64,000 nucleotides of DNA. It comes from Streptomyces sp. DHE7-1 (lineage in GTDB: Bacteria; Actinomycetota; Actinomycetes; Streptomycetales; Streptomycetaceae). Below the pieces are notes generated by a model, which was given only the letters and a program-made list of their open reading frames with translations, was not told where the DNA came from and made no database searches. The DNA is taken from positions 6,912,001 to 6,976,000 of the forward strand of contig JACJDG010000003.1 of assembly GCA_016432725.1 (NCBI GenBank). The letters run 5' to 3'. How positions within the stretch are numbered: position 1 is the first letter of the stretch; each line of letters begins with the position of its first letter. Positions 1-8,882 of the stretch are shown one piece after another. The translations under genes were made by a program, and so were the position numbers.

Positions 1-285
1 CCCGCGCGCAGCACGGCCAGATCGCCGGGCCCCACCCGCAGCGTGGCGCCGCCCTCGACCTCGATCGTCGCGGACCCGCTGATCACCACGAACAGCTCGT
101 CCGCCTCGGTGTCGGTGACCACGCCCGGCGTGATCTGCCAGACCCCGCGGAGCTGCCGGCCGTCCGCGGACTCCCACACCACCTTGCCCGTCACCTCGGG
201 GTTCCCGGAGACGATCTGCTCCGGGTCGAGCGGCTCGGGTTCGAGTTCGGCGTCGGGGACGTGGAGAGCGAAGCTGTGCGTCATG
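1..285 (-). CDS. cupin-domain protein, 3' end outside window
   Basis: The frame begins with ATG at 285 (MTHSFALHVPDAELE) and runs off the window after 95 codons, so the C-terminus is missing. The visible part contains a small beta-barrel cupin core: ITPGVVTDTEADELFVVISG, followed by an acidic-glycine stretch and RVGPGDLAVLRAG. This is the pattern of the EutQ/DUF861-like single-domain cupins. Such proteins bind a metal or small ligand; the substrate cannot be told from the sequence. No signal peptide is seen, so it should be cytosolic. It is separated from the tRNA gene by about 190 bases and shows no operon partner inside the window. Confidence 0.7.
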
Positions 286-478
286 CGGCGACCCTAACCA
301 GCGGTGCCGCCGCACGGCCGTCGACAGTGTGTGCGGCATCGGGCCCGGCGGGCGGACACTTCGTCGCGCCGCCCGCGGCCGCCACCGCCCCGCGCGCGAC
401 GACGGCGGTGAGGGCACCCGCCCGGGTGCGGTAGGGTTGACCTGCGTGATCACGCGGCGGGACCGCGTGAGTGGGCAA

Positions 479-551
479 CGGGACGTGGCGCAGCTTGGTA
501 GCGCACTTGACTGGGGTCAAGGGGTCGCAGGTTCAAATCCTGTCGTCCCGA
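479..551 (+). tRNA. tRNA-Pro (GGG), anticodon loop one base short
   Basis: The acceptor stem CGGGACG pairs with CGTCCCG and is followed by discriminator A. The D arm (GCGC/GCGC) and the T arm with loop TTCAAAT are intact. The anticodon stem CTTGA pairs perfectly with TCAAG, but the loop between them is CTGGGG, six bases where seven are required. The whole gene is 73 instead of the usual 74 bases without CCA. Adding one G gives the normal CTGGGGG loop with anticodon GGG. No CCA is encoded. The missing base lies in a G run, like most frameshifts elsewhere here, so a sequence error is the simplest reading. Confidence 0.9.
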
Positions 552-570
552 CTTGTGAGCACGCGGGTCA

Positions 571-602
571 GGGGCCGTGCCGGAGTGATCCGGCACGGCC
601 CC
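571..602 (+). terminator. hairpin after tRNA-Pro
   Basis: GGGGCCGTGCCGG at 571-583 pairs perfectly with CCGGCACGGCCCC at 590-602 across the 6-base loop AGTGAT. It lies 20 bases past the tRNA, as expected of a transcription terminator. No long T run follows, which is normal in Streptomyces. Confidence 0.75.
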
Positions 603-744
603 TCGATCATTTCCCGGGAGCTCCCGGCCCTCGATGACCCGAACGCCGGACTTCCGTGCGTGTCGGCCCGGGCCGCTCCGGAGGTACGCGTTCCGCGGGT
701 TAGCGTCGACCGGCATGTGACGCGGGACTACGGGAGGCGGCGCG

Positions 745-2280
745 GTGTCGACGGTCGGGGCACGCACCAGGGCGACGAACCTGCCGATCGTCCTCGGCCT
801 CTCCCTCGCCTTCGCCGTCACGGCCATCGACCCCTTGGTGCTCAGCCTCAACCTGCCGCAGGTGAGCCGGTCCCTTCACGTACCGACGCAGCTCCTGGGT
901 CTGCTGAGCGGTGCGGCGACACTGGTGATGGCCGCCGCGGTCCTCGCCGCGGGCAGCCTCGGAGACGTCTTCGGACTCAAGCGGCTGCTGATGCTGGGAC
1001 TCGTGGTCGTCACGGTCGTCGACCTGCTTTCGATGCTCTCGCCCGGCTACGGCTTCCTGCTGACGATGCGCTTCCTGGTCGGGCTGGGAATGACCGCGCT
1101 GCTGGGCATGCCTTTGGCCCTGCTGAAGGTCTCGGTGGAGCCGGAGCGGCGGCCGGTGGCCATCGGTGTGCTGATGGCCGTGAACATGGTCCTGTGCGGG
1201 GTGCTTCCCGCCTTCGCGGGCTGGGCGGTGGGGGCCCTCGGCTGGCGGTTCCTGTTCCTGATCGCCCCCGTGCTGTGCATGGTGTCGCTCTGGCTGACGG
1301 CCCGGTACGTCCCCGAGCCGCCGCGCCACCCGGGACGCCGCTTCGACGTGCTCGGCGTGACCTTGATCGGGACCACTCTGCTGACCCTCGTCGTCGGCCT
1401 CGCGGCGGCGTAGAACGGAGTCTCCCGGCCCGAGACCTGGGTGCCGCTGGCGATCAGCGTGATCGTCGCCGTGCTGTTCGTGCGGCATGAACGCAACGCT
1501 CGCGAACCCGCCCTGAACCTCACGCTGTTCCGCAGGGCACCGTTCAGCGTGGCCCTCTCGGCGACGCTCACCCTGAACCTCCTCGTCGCCGGACTCGGCA
1601 TCGTGCTCGGCCAGTTCGGCAGCGCGATCCTGTCGCTGTCCCCCGAGGACATCGGCCTGCTCTTCCTGCCCGGCACCCTGCTGACCGCGGGTGTCGTGAT
1701 CCTGGCCGGACGCCTGGTGGGGAAGTACACCCCGCGGCCGGTGATGGTCACCGGCCTGCTGGTGATGGCGGCGAGCGGACTGCTGCTGGCGGGCACCGCG
1801 GCTCCCGCCATGGCGGTGTGGCTGCTCGTGCCGGCCGTCTGGATGTGCAACCTGGGGTCGCTCGTCACCTCCACCTCGGTCTCCGAGACGGTGCTCTCCG
1901 AGGCGCCGCCCGGGCACTCCGGCACCGTGGCCTCCGTCCAGATGGCCTTCGCGATGACCGGGGCCGCGTTCGGGCCCACCGTCTACATCCTGCTCTTCGA
2001 CCTCTTCTTCCAGCGACGGTGGCTGGCGGACGCGAAGTCACGCGGCCTGACGACGCACAACGCCGAACAGGCCGTGGACGCGGTGCGCAGCGGGATGGCG
2101 CAGAACCCGGGTGGCAGCGTCTACGACCCGAACCTGCTCCGGCAGGCTTCCGGGCTGGACATCGGCCTGGACTTCACCGACGGACTGCGCCTCACGATGC
2201 TGACGGTGAGCATCCTGCCGCTCGTCGTGGCCACGCTGGCCTGGCTGCTGATGCCCCGCCGCGGGAAGCCCCGGGATTAG
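745..2280 (+). CDS. MFS drug-exporter-type permease with in-frame TAG
   Basis: This is a 14-helix-type major facilitator (EmrB/QacA-like) that would export a small molecule by proton antiport. GTG at 745 is chosen because GGGAGG lies 7 bases upstream. The first half (222 codons) holds helices 1 to 6, with the loop-2/3 signature GSLGDVFGLKR and the helix-5-like GAALGW-type region degenerate. The frame is interrupted by TAG at 1411-1413 and then continues without any shift to TAG at 2278-2280. Without the internal stop the product would be 511 aa, normal for the family. CAG to TAG is the simplest change. Either the gene is inactivated or the base is a sequencing error. No regulator is adjacent. 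Confidence 0.75.
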
Positions 2281-2331
2281 GGGGCCTCTCCCCGATCTTC
2301 GTGGACCCACGAAGATCGGGGAGACGCCCCC
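2281..2331. terminator. near-perfect palindromic hairpin, repeat family copy 1
   Basis: Immediately after the MFS stop, two 24-base arms (2281-2304 and 2307-2330) form an inverted repeat around the 2-base centre AC, with one mismatch. The core is CCCCGATCTTCGTGG and its complement. It sits between two convergent genes and can serve both as terminator. The same arm sequence recurs at 18988-19150, where the arms are 113 bases apart. Confidence 0.8.
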
Positions 2332-2357
2332 AGGACCCGGTGGGGTGCTCCCGCTCG

Positions 2358-3891
2358 TCAGGTCAGGCGCTTGATCGGCGGGCACTCCCAGAGCGCGTCG
2401 ACGACCGCCGGATGCGGCAGGTACATGCGCAGGGCGGCGTACCACGTGCCGTGGTCCGGGGTGGCCAGCCAGTTGGACTCCTCGGCGGCGCCCGGGGACT
2501 CCGGCCGCAGGTGAATGGTCAGGCTGCCGTCCGCGCCGGTCACCAGTCCGGGGTCCGGTCGCCGATGGAGTAGCGGCCGAGCGGGTTGGGGACCAGGTTC
2601 CGGTCCTCGCCGTAGACGGTGAGGGACCAGAAGGCGTCCACCGGAGGGAGACTTCCCGCCTCGAAGCGCAGTTCGTAGCGGCCGGTGGACAGCTTCGCGC
2701 CGTCCGCGTCGTGGAAGGCCGCCAGGTAGCACGACTCCTCGGGATCGTTGACGGCGATACCGACCAGGGACTGCTCCGCGGCCCGCCGCAGGAAGTCGTC
2801 ACCGAACCGCCCCAACTGCGGCGGCGGGTACCGCCAGCCGTTGACGACGCGGGCCCATTCACCGCTGAGCAGTTGCTGTTCCAGCATGGGTACACCGGTG
2901 GCCGCCGCCCGGACCAGGCTCTGCCTGACGGACTCCGGCTGCGCCTCGACATCCAGCCCGGGCCCGATGCCGATCTCCGCGAACTGCCGCAGCAGGACCT
3001 CGTGGTGCGGCGGCGGCGGATTCTCGGCCAGCATCGCGTTCAGCGTCTTCCACGGCCCGAGGGGTCTTCGGCCGCGTCGGTCGGTTCCAGCACGTCGCGC
3101 CGGGCCGGAAGCGGTGCCGCGTCCTTGCCGAACAGGTGGAGCGGGACCAGCCGGTACCGGTCCTGGAGGGCATGGACGTTCGGGAGGTCCTGCTCACCCG
3201 TGACGAGGGTCCGTCCGACGATGACGATCCAGGGGCTCGGGGCGGTCGCCGTGCGACGCACGCCGTCGGGGAGGTCCCCGGTCCATCCCGGCCCGATGAG
3301 GGCGAAGTCGCCGGCGTGCGGACCGGTGGCGCGACCGCCCACGTAGTCGTAGTTGTCGGAGGTGATGCCGACCAGTTCGAAGGTGAAGTACCGGTCTCCC
3401 ATGTCCGGGTGCGACAGGACGACGGGTTCCTCGCTCAGGTCGACCCAGGCGAAGGAGTACAGGGTGTCGTTGTTCGGGGAGAGGCCCTGCCGGTCGGAGG
3501 CGTCGAAGAGCTTCCGGGCGTGCCAGAAGTGGTTCACGGGCGCGTACGGCGTCATCTCGTCGTCCGGCTGCCGGGCCACCCACCGGTGGCGCAGGCCCGC
3601 GTTGTAGATGTACGGGAAGCCGTACACGAAGGCCTGCTCCCCGAGCGTGTAGGCGTACTCACGGCGCCAGTCGGTCACGTGGCCGGTCAGCACCGGCTTG
3701 ACCGACTGCCACATCAGGGGCAGCGCGTGAGACGTCCTGCGGGCGTGCCCGGCCGTCGCCTTCGGGTGGCGTACGGCGTCCGCGGTGGCCCTGCCCGTCG
3801 CGACCGCGGCCCTGCCGATGGTCGACGCCACTCCCGTGACCTGGTGTCGCAGCCGTTCCCCGGTGCTGTTGATCGTGGCTTCGGAGGGCAT
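2358..3891 (-). CDS. DUF1254/DUF1214 domain protein, two frame breaks
   Basis: The ATG at 3891 follows GGAAGG. The N-terminal two thirds is a DUF1254 domain (GEQAFVYGFPYIYNAG, NDTLYSFAWVDLS, GDRYFTFELVGITSDNY) and the C-terminal third a DUF1214 domain (DAFWSLTVYGEDRNLVPN, then SLTIHLRPESPG). These two domains always occur together in proteins of unknown biochemical role. The frame breaks twice. Adding one base at the CCC run at 3056-3058 and one at the CC near 2545 restores a 511-aa protein of normal family length. Unlike many members it has no clear signal peptide; the first 80 residues are basic and Ala-rich. The gene stands alone. Confidence 0.75.
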
Positions 3892-4420
3892 AACCGTCTT
3901 CCCTTCCGGCACGGCGCCCCACATCGGTCGGCCGTACGGCAGACGACCGTCGGCAAGCGGTCCCGGCTCCTCCTGCGGGCCGACGGGCTGCGTCGTTCGC
4001 CGTGCCTCGTCGGATGTCGGGCGGGTTGCTCCATACGGCCGGACCCACTGATTCGAGTAGATCACCGCAGCTGGGGCCGGGCAACCGCGTGGGGCCCCGG
4101 GGCCGGCACGGCGTCTCGGGGTCCGCGGCCGGGACGGAGTCAGCCCCGGCCGGGTCCGCGAGCGGGGCCGCTCCGGGAGCAGGGCGGGTGCCCCGCCGGT
4201 CCGGCCGAGGTGCGGCCGTGCCCCGCGACGGGCGCGGGCGGGCAGGCGCCGGCAGCCATGTCGCCGGTGTCCGCCGTGCCCGACCGGACGGCCGGGTCCG
4301 AAGGCGGGGTCGACGGTCCGGTCCGAAGGCCGGGGCGAGGGTCGGGTCCCGACGGCGGGGCCCGAAGGCGGGGTGCACGGCGGGGTCCGGACGGCGGGGT
4401 CCGCTTCGCGGCCCGGGGGT
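3892..4420. other. 529-base gene-free stretch
   Basis: No reading frame here has coding character. It holds the upstream region of the DUF1254 gene and, from about 4295 to 4405, the degenerate G-rich repeat listed separately. No tRNA, clear promoter or strong hairpin was recognised. Confidence 0.6.
4295..4405. repeat. degenerate GC-rich tandem repeat
   Basis: About seven imperfect copies of a 14- to 17-base motif resembling GGTCCGAAGGCGGGG follow one another just past the stop of the GntR gene. The copies are too diverged for an exact period. Confidence 0.5.
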
Positions 4421-5122
4421 TCAGTCCCCGGCGGCCGCCCACAGGCCGCGGACATGGCCGAGGTGCCGGGTCATGATCTCCCGCACGGCCTTCTCGTCCC
4501 GTTCCAGCAGTGCGTCCAGGAGTTCCAGGTGTTCCTCGGCGGAGGCGAGCAGCCGGCCCGCCTCGACCAGGGACGTCAGCCCGTAGAGCCGGGAGCGGCC
4601 GCGCAGGTCGGCGACCACCTCCACCAGGTGGGCGTTGCCCGCCAGGGCGAGCAGGCCCAGGTGGAAACGGTTGTCCGCCTCGACGTAGGCGATCAGGTCG
4701 CCGACCGCCGCGGCGGCGACGATCTCCCTCGCGGCCGGGCGCAACGCCTCCAGGGAGACCCGGTCGGCCGTACGGGCCAGCTCCACCACGGTGGGCGTCT
4801 CGATCAGGGCGCGGACGTGCGTGTACTCGTCGAGCTGCCGCTCGGAGACCGCGGTGACCCGGAAGCCCTTGTTCGGCACCGTGTCGACCAGACCCTCCTT
4901 CGCCAGGTCCAGCATGGCCTCGCGCACCGGCGTCGCCGACACCCCGAAGCGGGCCGCCAGCGAGGGCGCCGAGTAGACCTGCCCCGGCCGCAGTTCGCCC
5001 GCGATCAGCGCGGCCCGCAGCGCGTCGGCGACCCGCTCGCGGTAGCTGCTCCGCCGGCCGCCCAGACGAGGGAGCGCGGGTGCGTCCGCTTCCTGCGGTC
5101 TCTGTGCCATGTCACGCATCAT
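4421..5122 (-). CDS. GntR/FadR-family (FCD) transcription regulator
   Basis: The 233-aa protein has an N-terminal winged helix-turn-helix (YRERVADALRAALIAGELRP, then SLAARFGVSATPVREAMLDL, residues about 25-90) and a C-terminal all-helical FCD ligand domain. The FCD metal-site residues D..H and H are plausible (EADNRFHLGLL and H near the C-terminus). It is the last gene of the minus-strand imino-acid operon, 6 bases past the epimerase stop, so it probably controls that operon and its own expression. The start is uncertain: ATGs at 5122, 5119 and 5110 are all possible and none has a strong ribosome site. A candidate operator is described at 7108 and 10063. Confidence 0.85.
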   Translation of the reverse strand: MMRDMAQRPQEADAPALPRLGGRRSSYRERVADALRAALIAGELRPGQVYSAPSLAARFGVSATPVREAMLDLAKEGLVDTVPNKGFRVTAVSERQLDEYTHVRALIETPTVVELARTADRVSLEALRPAAREIVAAAAVGDLIAYVEADNRFHLGLLALAGNAHLVEVVADLRGRSRLYGLTSLVEAGRLLASAEEHLELLDALLERDEKAVREIMTRHLGHVRGLWAAAGD

Positions 5123-5128
5123 CGAAGT

Positions 5129-6129
5129 CTAGAGGACGAACCCCTCCGGGAAGGGGTCGGACGGATCGAGCAGGTACTGGGCGGTGCCGGTGATCCAGGC
5201 GCGGCCGGTGAAACTCGGCAGCACGGCGGGGAGCCGGCCGACCCGGGAGGTGCCGAGCAGCCGGCCCGTGAAGCGGGTGCCTATGAAGGACTCGTTGACG
5301 AACTCGGTGTGCAGCGGGAGTTCGCCCCGCGCGTGCAACTGCGCCATGCGCGCGCTCGTCCCCGTGCCGCAGGGGGAACGGTCGAACCAGCCCGGGTGGA
5401 TGACCATCGCGTGCCGCGAGTGGCGGGCGGTGGCGTCCGGCGCGTGGAGATGGACGTGGTGGCAGCCGCGGATCGACGGGTCCTCCGGGTGCACCGGTTC
5501 CGACTCCGCGTTGATCGCCCGCATCAGCGCGAGGCCGGCCGTCATGATGTCGTCCTTGCGGGCGCGGTCGAAGGGCAGGCCGAAGGCGTCGAGCGGGAGG
5601 ATGGCGTAGAAGTTGCCGCCGTAGGCGAGGTCGTAGGTGACGGTGCGGCCGTCGGGGAGCGTGGCCTCGCGGCCCAGGTCCACCGCGAAGGAGGGCACGC
5701 TCCGCAGGGTCACGTCGCGCGCCGCTCCGTCCTCCACCGCCACCTCGGCGACCACGACCCCGCGGGGGTGTCCAGGCGGATCGTCGTCACCGGCTCCGTC
5801 ACCTCCACCATGCCGGTCTCCACCAGCACGGTCGCCACGCCGATGGTGCCGTGCCCGCACATCGGCAGGTAGCCGGAGACCTCGATGTAGATGACGCCCC
5901 AGTCGCAGTCGGGCCGGGTCGGCGGCTGCAGGATCGCGCCGCTCATCGCGGAGTGCCCGCGCGGCTCGTTCATCAGCAACCGCTTGATGTGATCGCGGTG
6001 CTCCCGGAAGTACAGCCGCCGCTCGTTCATCGTCGCACCGGGCACGGTGCCGATCCCGCCCGTGATCACCCGGGTCGGCATGCCCTCGGTGTGCGAGTCG
6101 ACGGCGTGCAGGACGAGCTTGCTGCGCAT
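5129..6129 (-). CDS. 4-hydroxyproline 2-epimerase / proline racemase family
   Basis: This family inverts C-alpha of proline or trans-4-hydroxyproline using two cysteines and no cofactor. Both are present: Cys91 in MCGHGT and a second in SPCGTGTSA near residue 253. That argues against the hydratase relatives, where one is replaced. ATG at 6129 begins MRSKLVLHAVDSHTEG, the usual family N-terminus. One base is missing at the CCCC run at 5758-5761; adding it gives 333 aa, the normal length. The next gene upstream is a DapA-type deaminase and the dehydrogenase genes follow further upstream, so conversion of trans-4-hydroxy-L-proline to cis-4-hydroxy-D-proline is the likely role. Confidence 0.85.
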
Positions 6130-6188
6130 GCTCCGGCCTCTCTGTGGGGGGCGTCGGGCTGGTCGGACCACCCGCCGCGGCGTACGCG

Positions 6189-7084
6189 TCAGGCGAGACC
6201 GGCGGCCAGGGCCTTCTCGGTGGCGGCGCGGACGGCCGCCTCCTGTCCGGGCAGCAGCGGAACGCGTGGCGGGCGCACCGGGCCGCCGTACCGGCCGACC
6301 ACGTCCATGGACAGTTTGATCGCCTGCACGAACTCGACCCGTGAGTCCCAGCGCAGCAGCGGGTGCAACTGCCGGTACAGCGGGAGCGCGGTGCCCAGGT
6401 CCCCGGCCGTGGCGGCGCGGTACAGCTCGGCCGAGGCGCGGGGGAGCGCGTTGGGGTAGCCGGCCACCCAGCCCTTGGCGCCCGCCACGGCGAGCTCCAG
6501 CAGGACGTCGTCGGCGCCGATCAGCAGATCGAGCCCGGGAGCGAGTTCGGCGATGCGGTAGGCGCGGCGGACGTCACCGGAGAACTCCTTGACACCGTGG
6601 ATGTGCCCCTCGCCGTGCAGCCGGGCGAGGAGTTCGGGCACGAGGTCGACCTTGGTGTCGACCGGGTTGTTGTACGCCACCACCGGCAGGCCCGCCCGCG
6701 CGACCTCGGCGTAGTGCGCCAGCACGGACCGCTCGTCGGCGCGGTAGGCGTTGGGCGGCAGCAGCATCACGGCCGCACAGCCGGCCTCGGCCGCCTGCTC
6801 GGCCCACCGCCGCGCCTCGGCCGAACCGTACGCCGCGACGCCCGGCATGACCCGTGCGCCGCCGATCGCGGCGACGGCCGTCCTCACGACCTCGGCCCGC
6901 TCCCCGGGAGTGAGCACCTGGTACTCGCCGAGGGAGCCGTTCGGCACGACGCCGTCGCAGCCGTTCTCCACCAGCCAGGAGCAGTGCTCGGCGTACCGGT
7001 CGTGGTCCACCGACAGGTCCGCGCGGAGCGGGAGAGCGGTGGCCACGAGGATGCCGCGCCAGGGCGGCTCTGCTGGAGGGTCAT
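6189..7084 (-). CDS. DapA-family lyase, probable pyrroline-hydroxycarboxylate deaminase
   Basis: A TIM-barrel aldolase of the DHDPS/NAL class. The Schiff-base lysine lies in HGVKEFSGD and the catalytic tyrosine motif is VVAYNNPVD. In hydroxyproline operons this family converts pyrroline-4-hydroxy-2-carboxylate to alpha-ketoglutarate semialdehyde. I prefer ATG at 7084 (MTLQQSRP-), joined to the main frame by adding one C in the CCC run near 7068, giving 298 aa and the familiar PWRGI start. The uninterrupted alternative starts at ATG 7115 with an atypical N-terminus that would overlap the operator-like motif. The downstream epimerase starts about 60 bases later on the same strand. Confidence 0.8.
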
Positions 7085-7107
7085 GTGTGGTCCCCAATCC
7101 AATAGGG

Positions 7108-7122
7108 TGTGACATTTTACTG
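7108..7122 (-). promoter_or_regulatory. operator-like motif before the deaminase gene
   Basis: The minus strand reads CAGTAAAATGTCACA, about 24 bases before the preferred deaminase start. It differs at one position from CAGTAATATGTCACA at 10063-10077, just before the first gene of the same operon. Inference: a binding site for the GntR regulator encoded at the operon end. Confidence 0.5.
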
Positions 7123-7148
7123 CTTGCCCGTCCCGAGCCGATGTGGTC

Positions 7149-7178
7149 GGTGCGGGTGCGGGTGCGGGTGCGGGTGCG
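7149..7178. repeat. hexanucleotide repeat, 5 x GGTGCG
   Basis: Five exact copies of GGTGCG stand in a row between the dehydrogenase stop (7185) and the deaminase gene. Such short repeats can change copy number; here it is non-coding. Confidence 0.85.
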
Positions 7179-7184
7179 GGCAGG

Positions 7185-8587
7185 TCAGTCCGGCTGCGGC
7201 TCCGGCAAAGCGGCCAGTACGCCGAGGGGTACCGGCCGGGCGAACGGCCGGCGTCCGGGAGTGAAGGGGCAACCGGTCAGTCCGGCCACCGCGGGGCCGC
7301 ACATCCGGCCCTGGCACCAGCCCATCCCGGCGCGCGTCAGCAGCTTCACGGTGCGCGCGTCCCCGGCTCCGAGGTCTCCGGCCGCCGCGCGGACCTGCCC
7401 GGCGGAGACCTCCTCGCAGCGGCACACCGTCGTGTCGTCCGGCAGCCGGTCGGCCCAGTCCACGGGCGGCGCGTACACCGCGTCCAGCGCGGCGGCGAAC
7501 GCCCGCAGCCGGGTACGGGCCCGGGCCGCCGCGGCCCATGCGTGCGGGTCCGGGGCGGTGCCGTGCAGGCGGGCGGCGATCGAACGGCCGGCGACGTGTC
7601 CCTCGGCGAGCGCGAGGTCCGCGCCGCCGATGCCGGTGGCCTCGCCGGCCGCCCAGACGCCCGGCACATCGGTGCGCTGCTCGGTGTCGACGCGGACGCC
7701 GGTCCCGGACAGGGTGCAGCCGAGCGCATCGGCCAGGTCGGTGTGGGGCAGCAATCCGTGCCCGACCGCGAGGGCGTCGCACGGAATGCGCCGGGTGGTG
7801 CCGGGCACGAGCCGCCCGTCCCGGCCCGGCGCGGCGACGGTGACCGCCTCCAGCCGGTCGGCGCCGTGCGCCTCGACCACGGTGTGCCGGACCAGGGGCC
7901 GCACCCCGTGCCGCAGCAACCGGGCCGCGTACCCGGCGCCTTCGGCGAGCTTGCCGGGCTGCCCGGCCAGTGCCGGAGCCCGCCGCAGCAGCGCCCTCGG
8001 ACCGGCGGACTCCACCAGCGCGGCCACCCGGACGCCCGCCTCGGCGAGTCCGGCGGCCACGGGGAGCAGCAACGGGCCGGTGCCGGCTACGACGACCGTC
8101 CGGCCGGGCGGCACCAGTTGGCCCTTGAGCATGGCCTGCGCGCCGCCCGCGGTGACGACTCCGGGGAGCGTCCAGCCGGGGAAGGGCAGCACCCGCTCGT
8201 AGCCGCCGGTGGCGAGCAGCACAGCGTCGGCGCGTACGGTGACCCCTCCTCCTGCGCCGGGCCGCGCAGCGCGTGCACCGCGAACTCCCCGGACGCGGGA
8301 GACCGCTCCACGCACCAGACGTGATGATCCGTCAGGTGGGCGATGTGCCCGGTGGCCCGGTGCCGGTCCAGCGCGTCCCGCAGCCGTTCCCGGGTGCCTG
8401 CCCGAGGGCGCGGTGCGGGCCGGCGGCGTCCCGCCGGCGCGACCGCGGGCCGCCGGTGGATCTGGCCGCCCGCCTGCTCGGCCGCGTCGACCAGGGTCAC
8501 CCGCACCCCGCGCGCGACAGCGGCGAGAGCGCCGGCCAGCCCCGCCGGGCCCGCCCCGATCACGACGAGATGCCGTCGCTCAGCCAT
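7185..8587 (-). CDS. FAD oxidoreductase with BFD [2Fe-2S] domain, dehydrogenase alpha subunit
   Basis: The N-terminus MAERRHLVVIGAGPAGLAG is an FAD-binding Rossmann motif. A second NAD-type motif VVVAGTGPLLLP follows in the middle. The C-terminus carries a BFD-like cluster site (CRCEEV, then GMGWCQGRMCG). This matches the alpha subunit of the HcnB/LhpF-type D-hydroxyproline or proline dehydrogenases. One base is missing in the CCCC run at 8243-8246; adding it gives 467 aa. Its stop is 100 bases before the deaminase gene. It overlaps the small iron-sulfur gene: its ATG (8587) lies within a few bases of that gene's stop, so the two are translationally coupled. Confidence 0.85.
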
Positions 8588-8882
8588 CCTCGTGTCCCGT
8601 CCCCTCCTGTGTGCGGATCACATCGCCCGGTGCGAGCGGGACCAGGCAGGCCCGTTGGTTCGGGCGCCCGTTGACGGTCACCAGGCAGTCGAAGCACACC
8701 CCGATCCCGCAGAACACCCCGCGTGGCCGGCCCCCGCCGCGCGTGACGCGCCAGGAGGTCACGCCCGCCGCCCACAGCGCCGCCGCGACGGTCTGGCCGG
8801 GCAGCGCCGCCACGGGCCGGCCGTCGAAGGTCACGGTGAACGCGGCGGCCGGACGCGCCCCGGGCGGCTGCGAAGCGGTCAC
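8580..8882 (-). CDS. small [2Fe-2S] subunit of imino acid dehydrogenase
   Basis: A 100-aa protein beginning at GTG 8882. It has a ferredoxin-like fold with the cysteine pattern GVFCGIGVCFDC and a fourth cysteine in RACLVP. This is the HcnA/LhpE-type electron-transfer subunit that links the two flavoproteins. Its start overlaps the stop of the preceding gene as GTGA and its own stop overlaps the region of the next start, so the three subunits should be made in fixed ratio. Confidence 0.85.
   Translation of the reverse strand: MTASQPPGARPAAAFTVTFDGRPVAALPGQTVAAALWAAGVTSWRVTRGGGRPRGVFCGIGVCFDCLVTVNGRPNQRACLVPLAPGDVIRTQEGTGHEDG

Noticed and set aside
7113..7115. ATG at 7115 as the true start of the DapA-type gene
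   Set aside because: It gives an atypical N-terminus and overlaps the operator-like motif; adding one C near 7068 gives the usual family start from ATG 7084.
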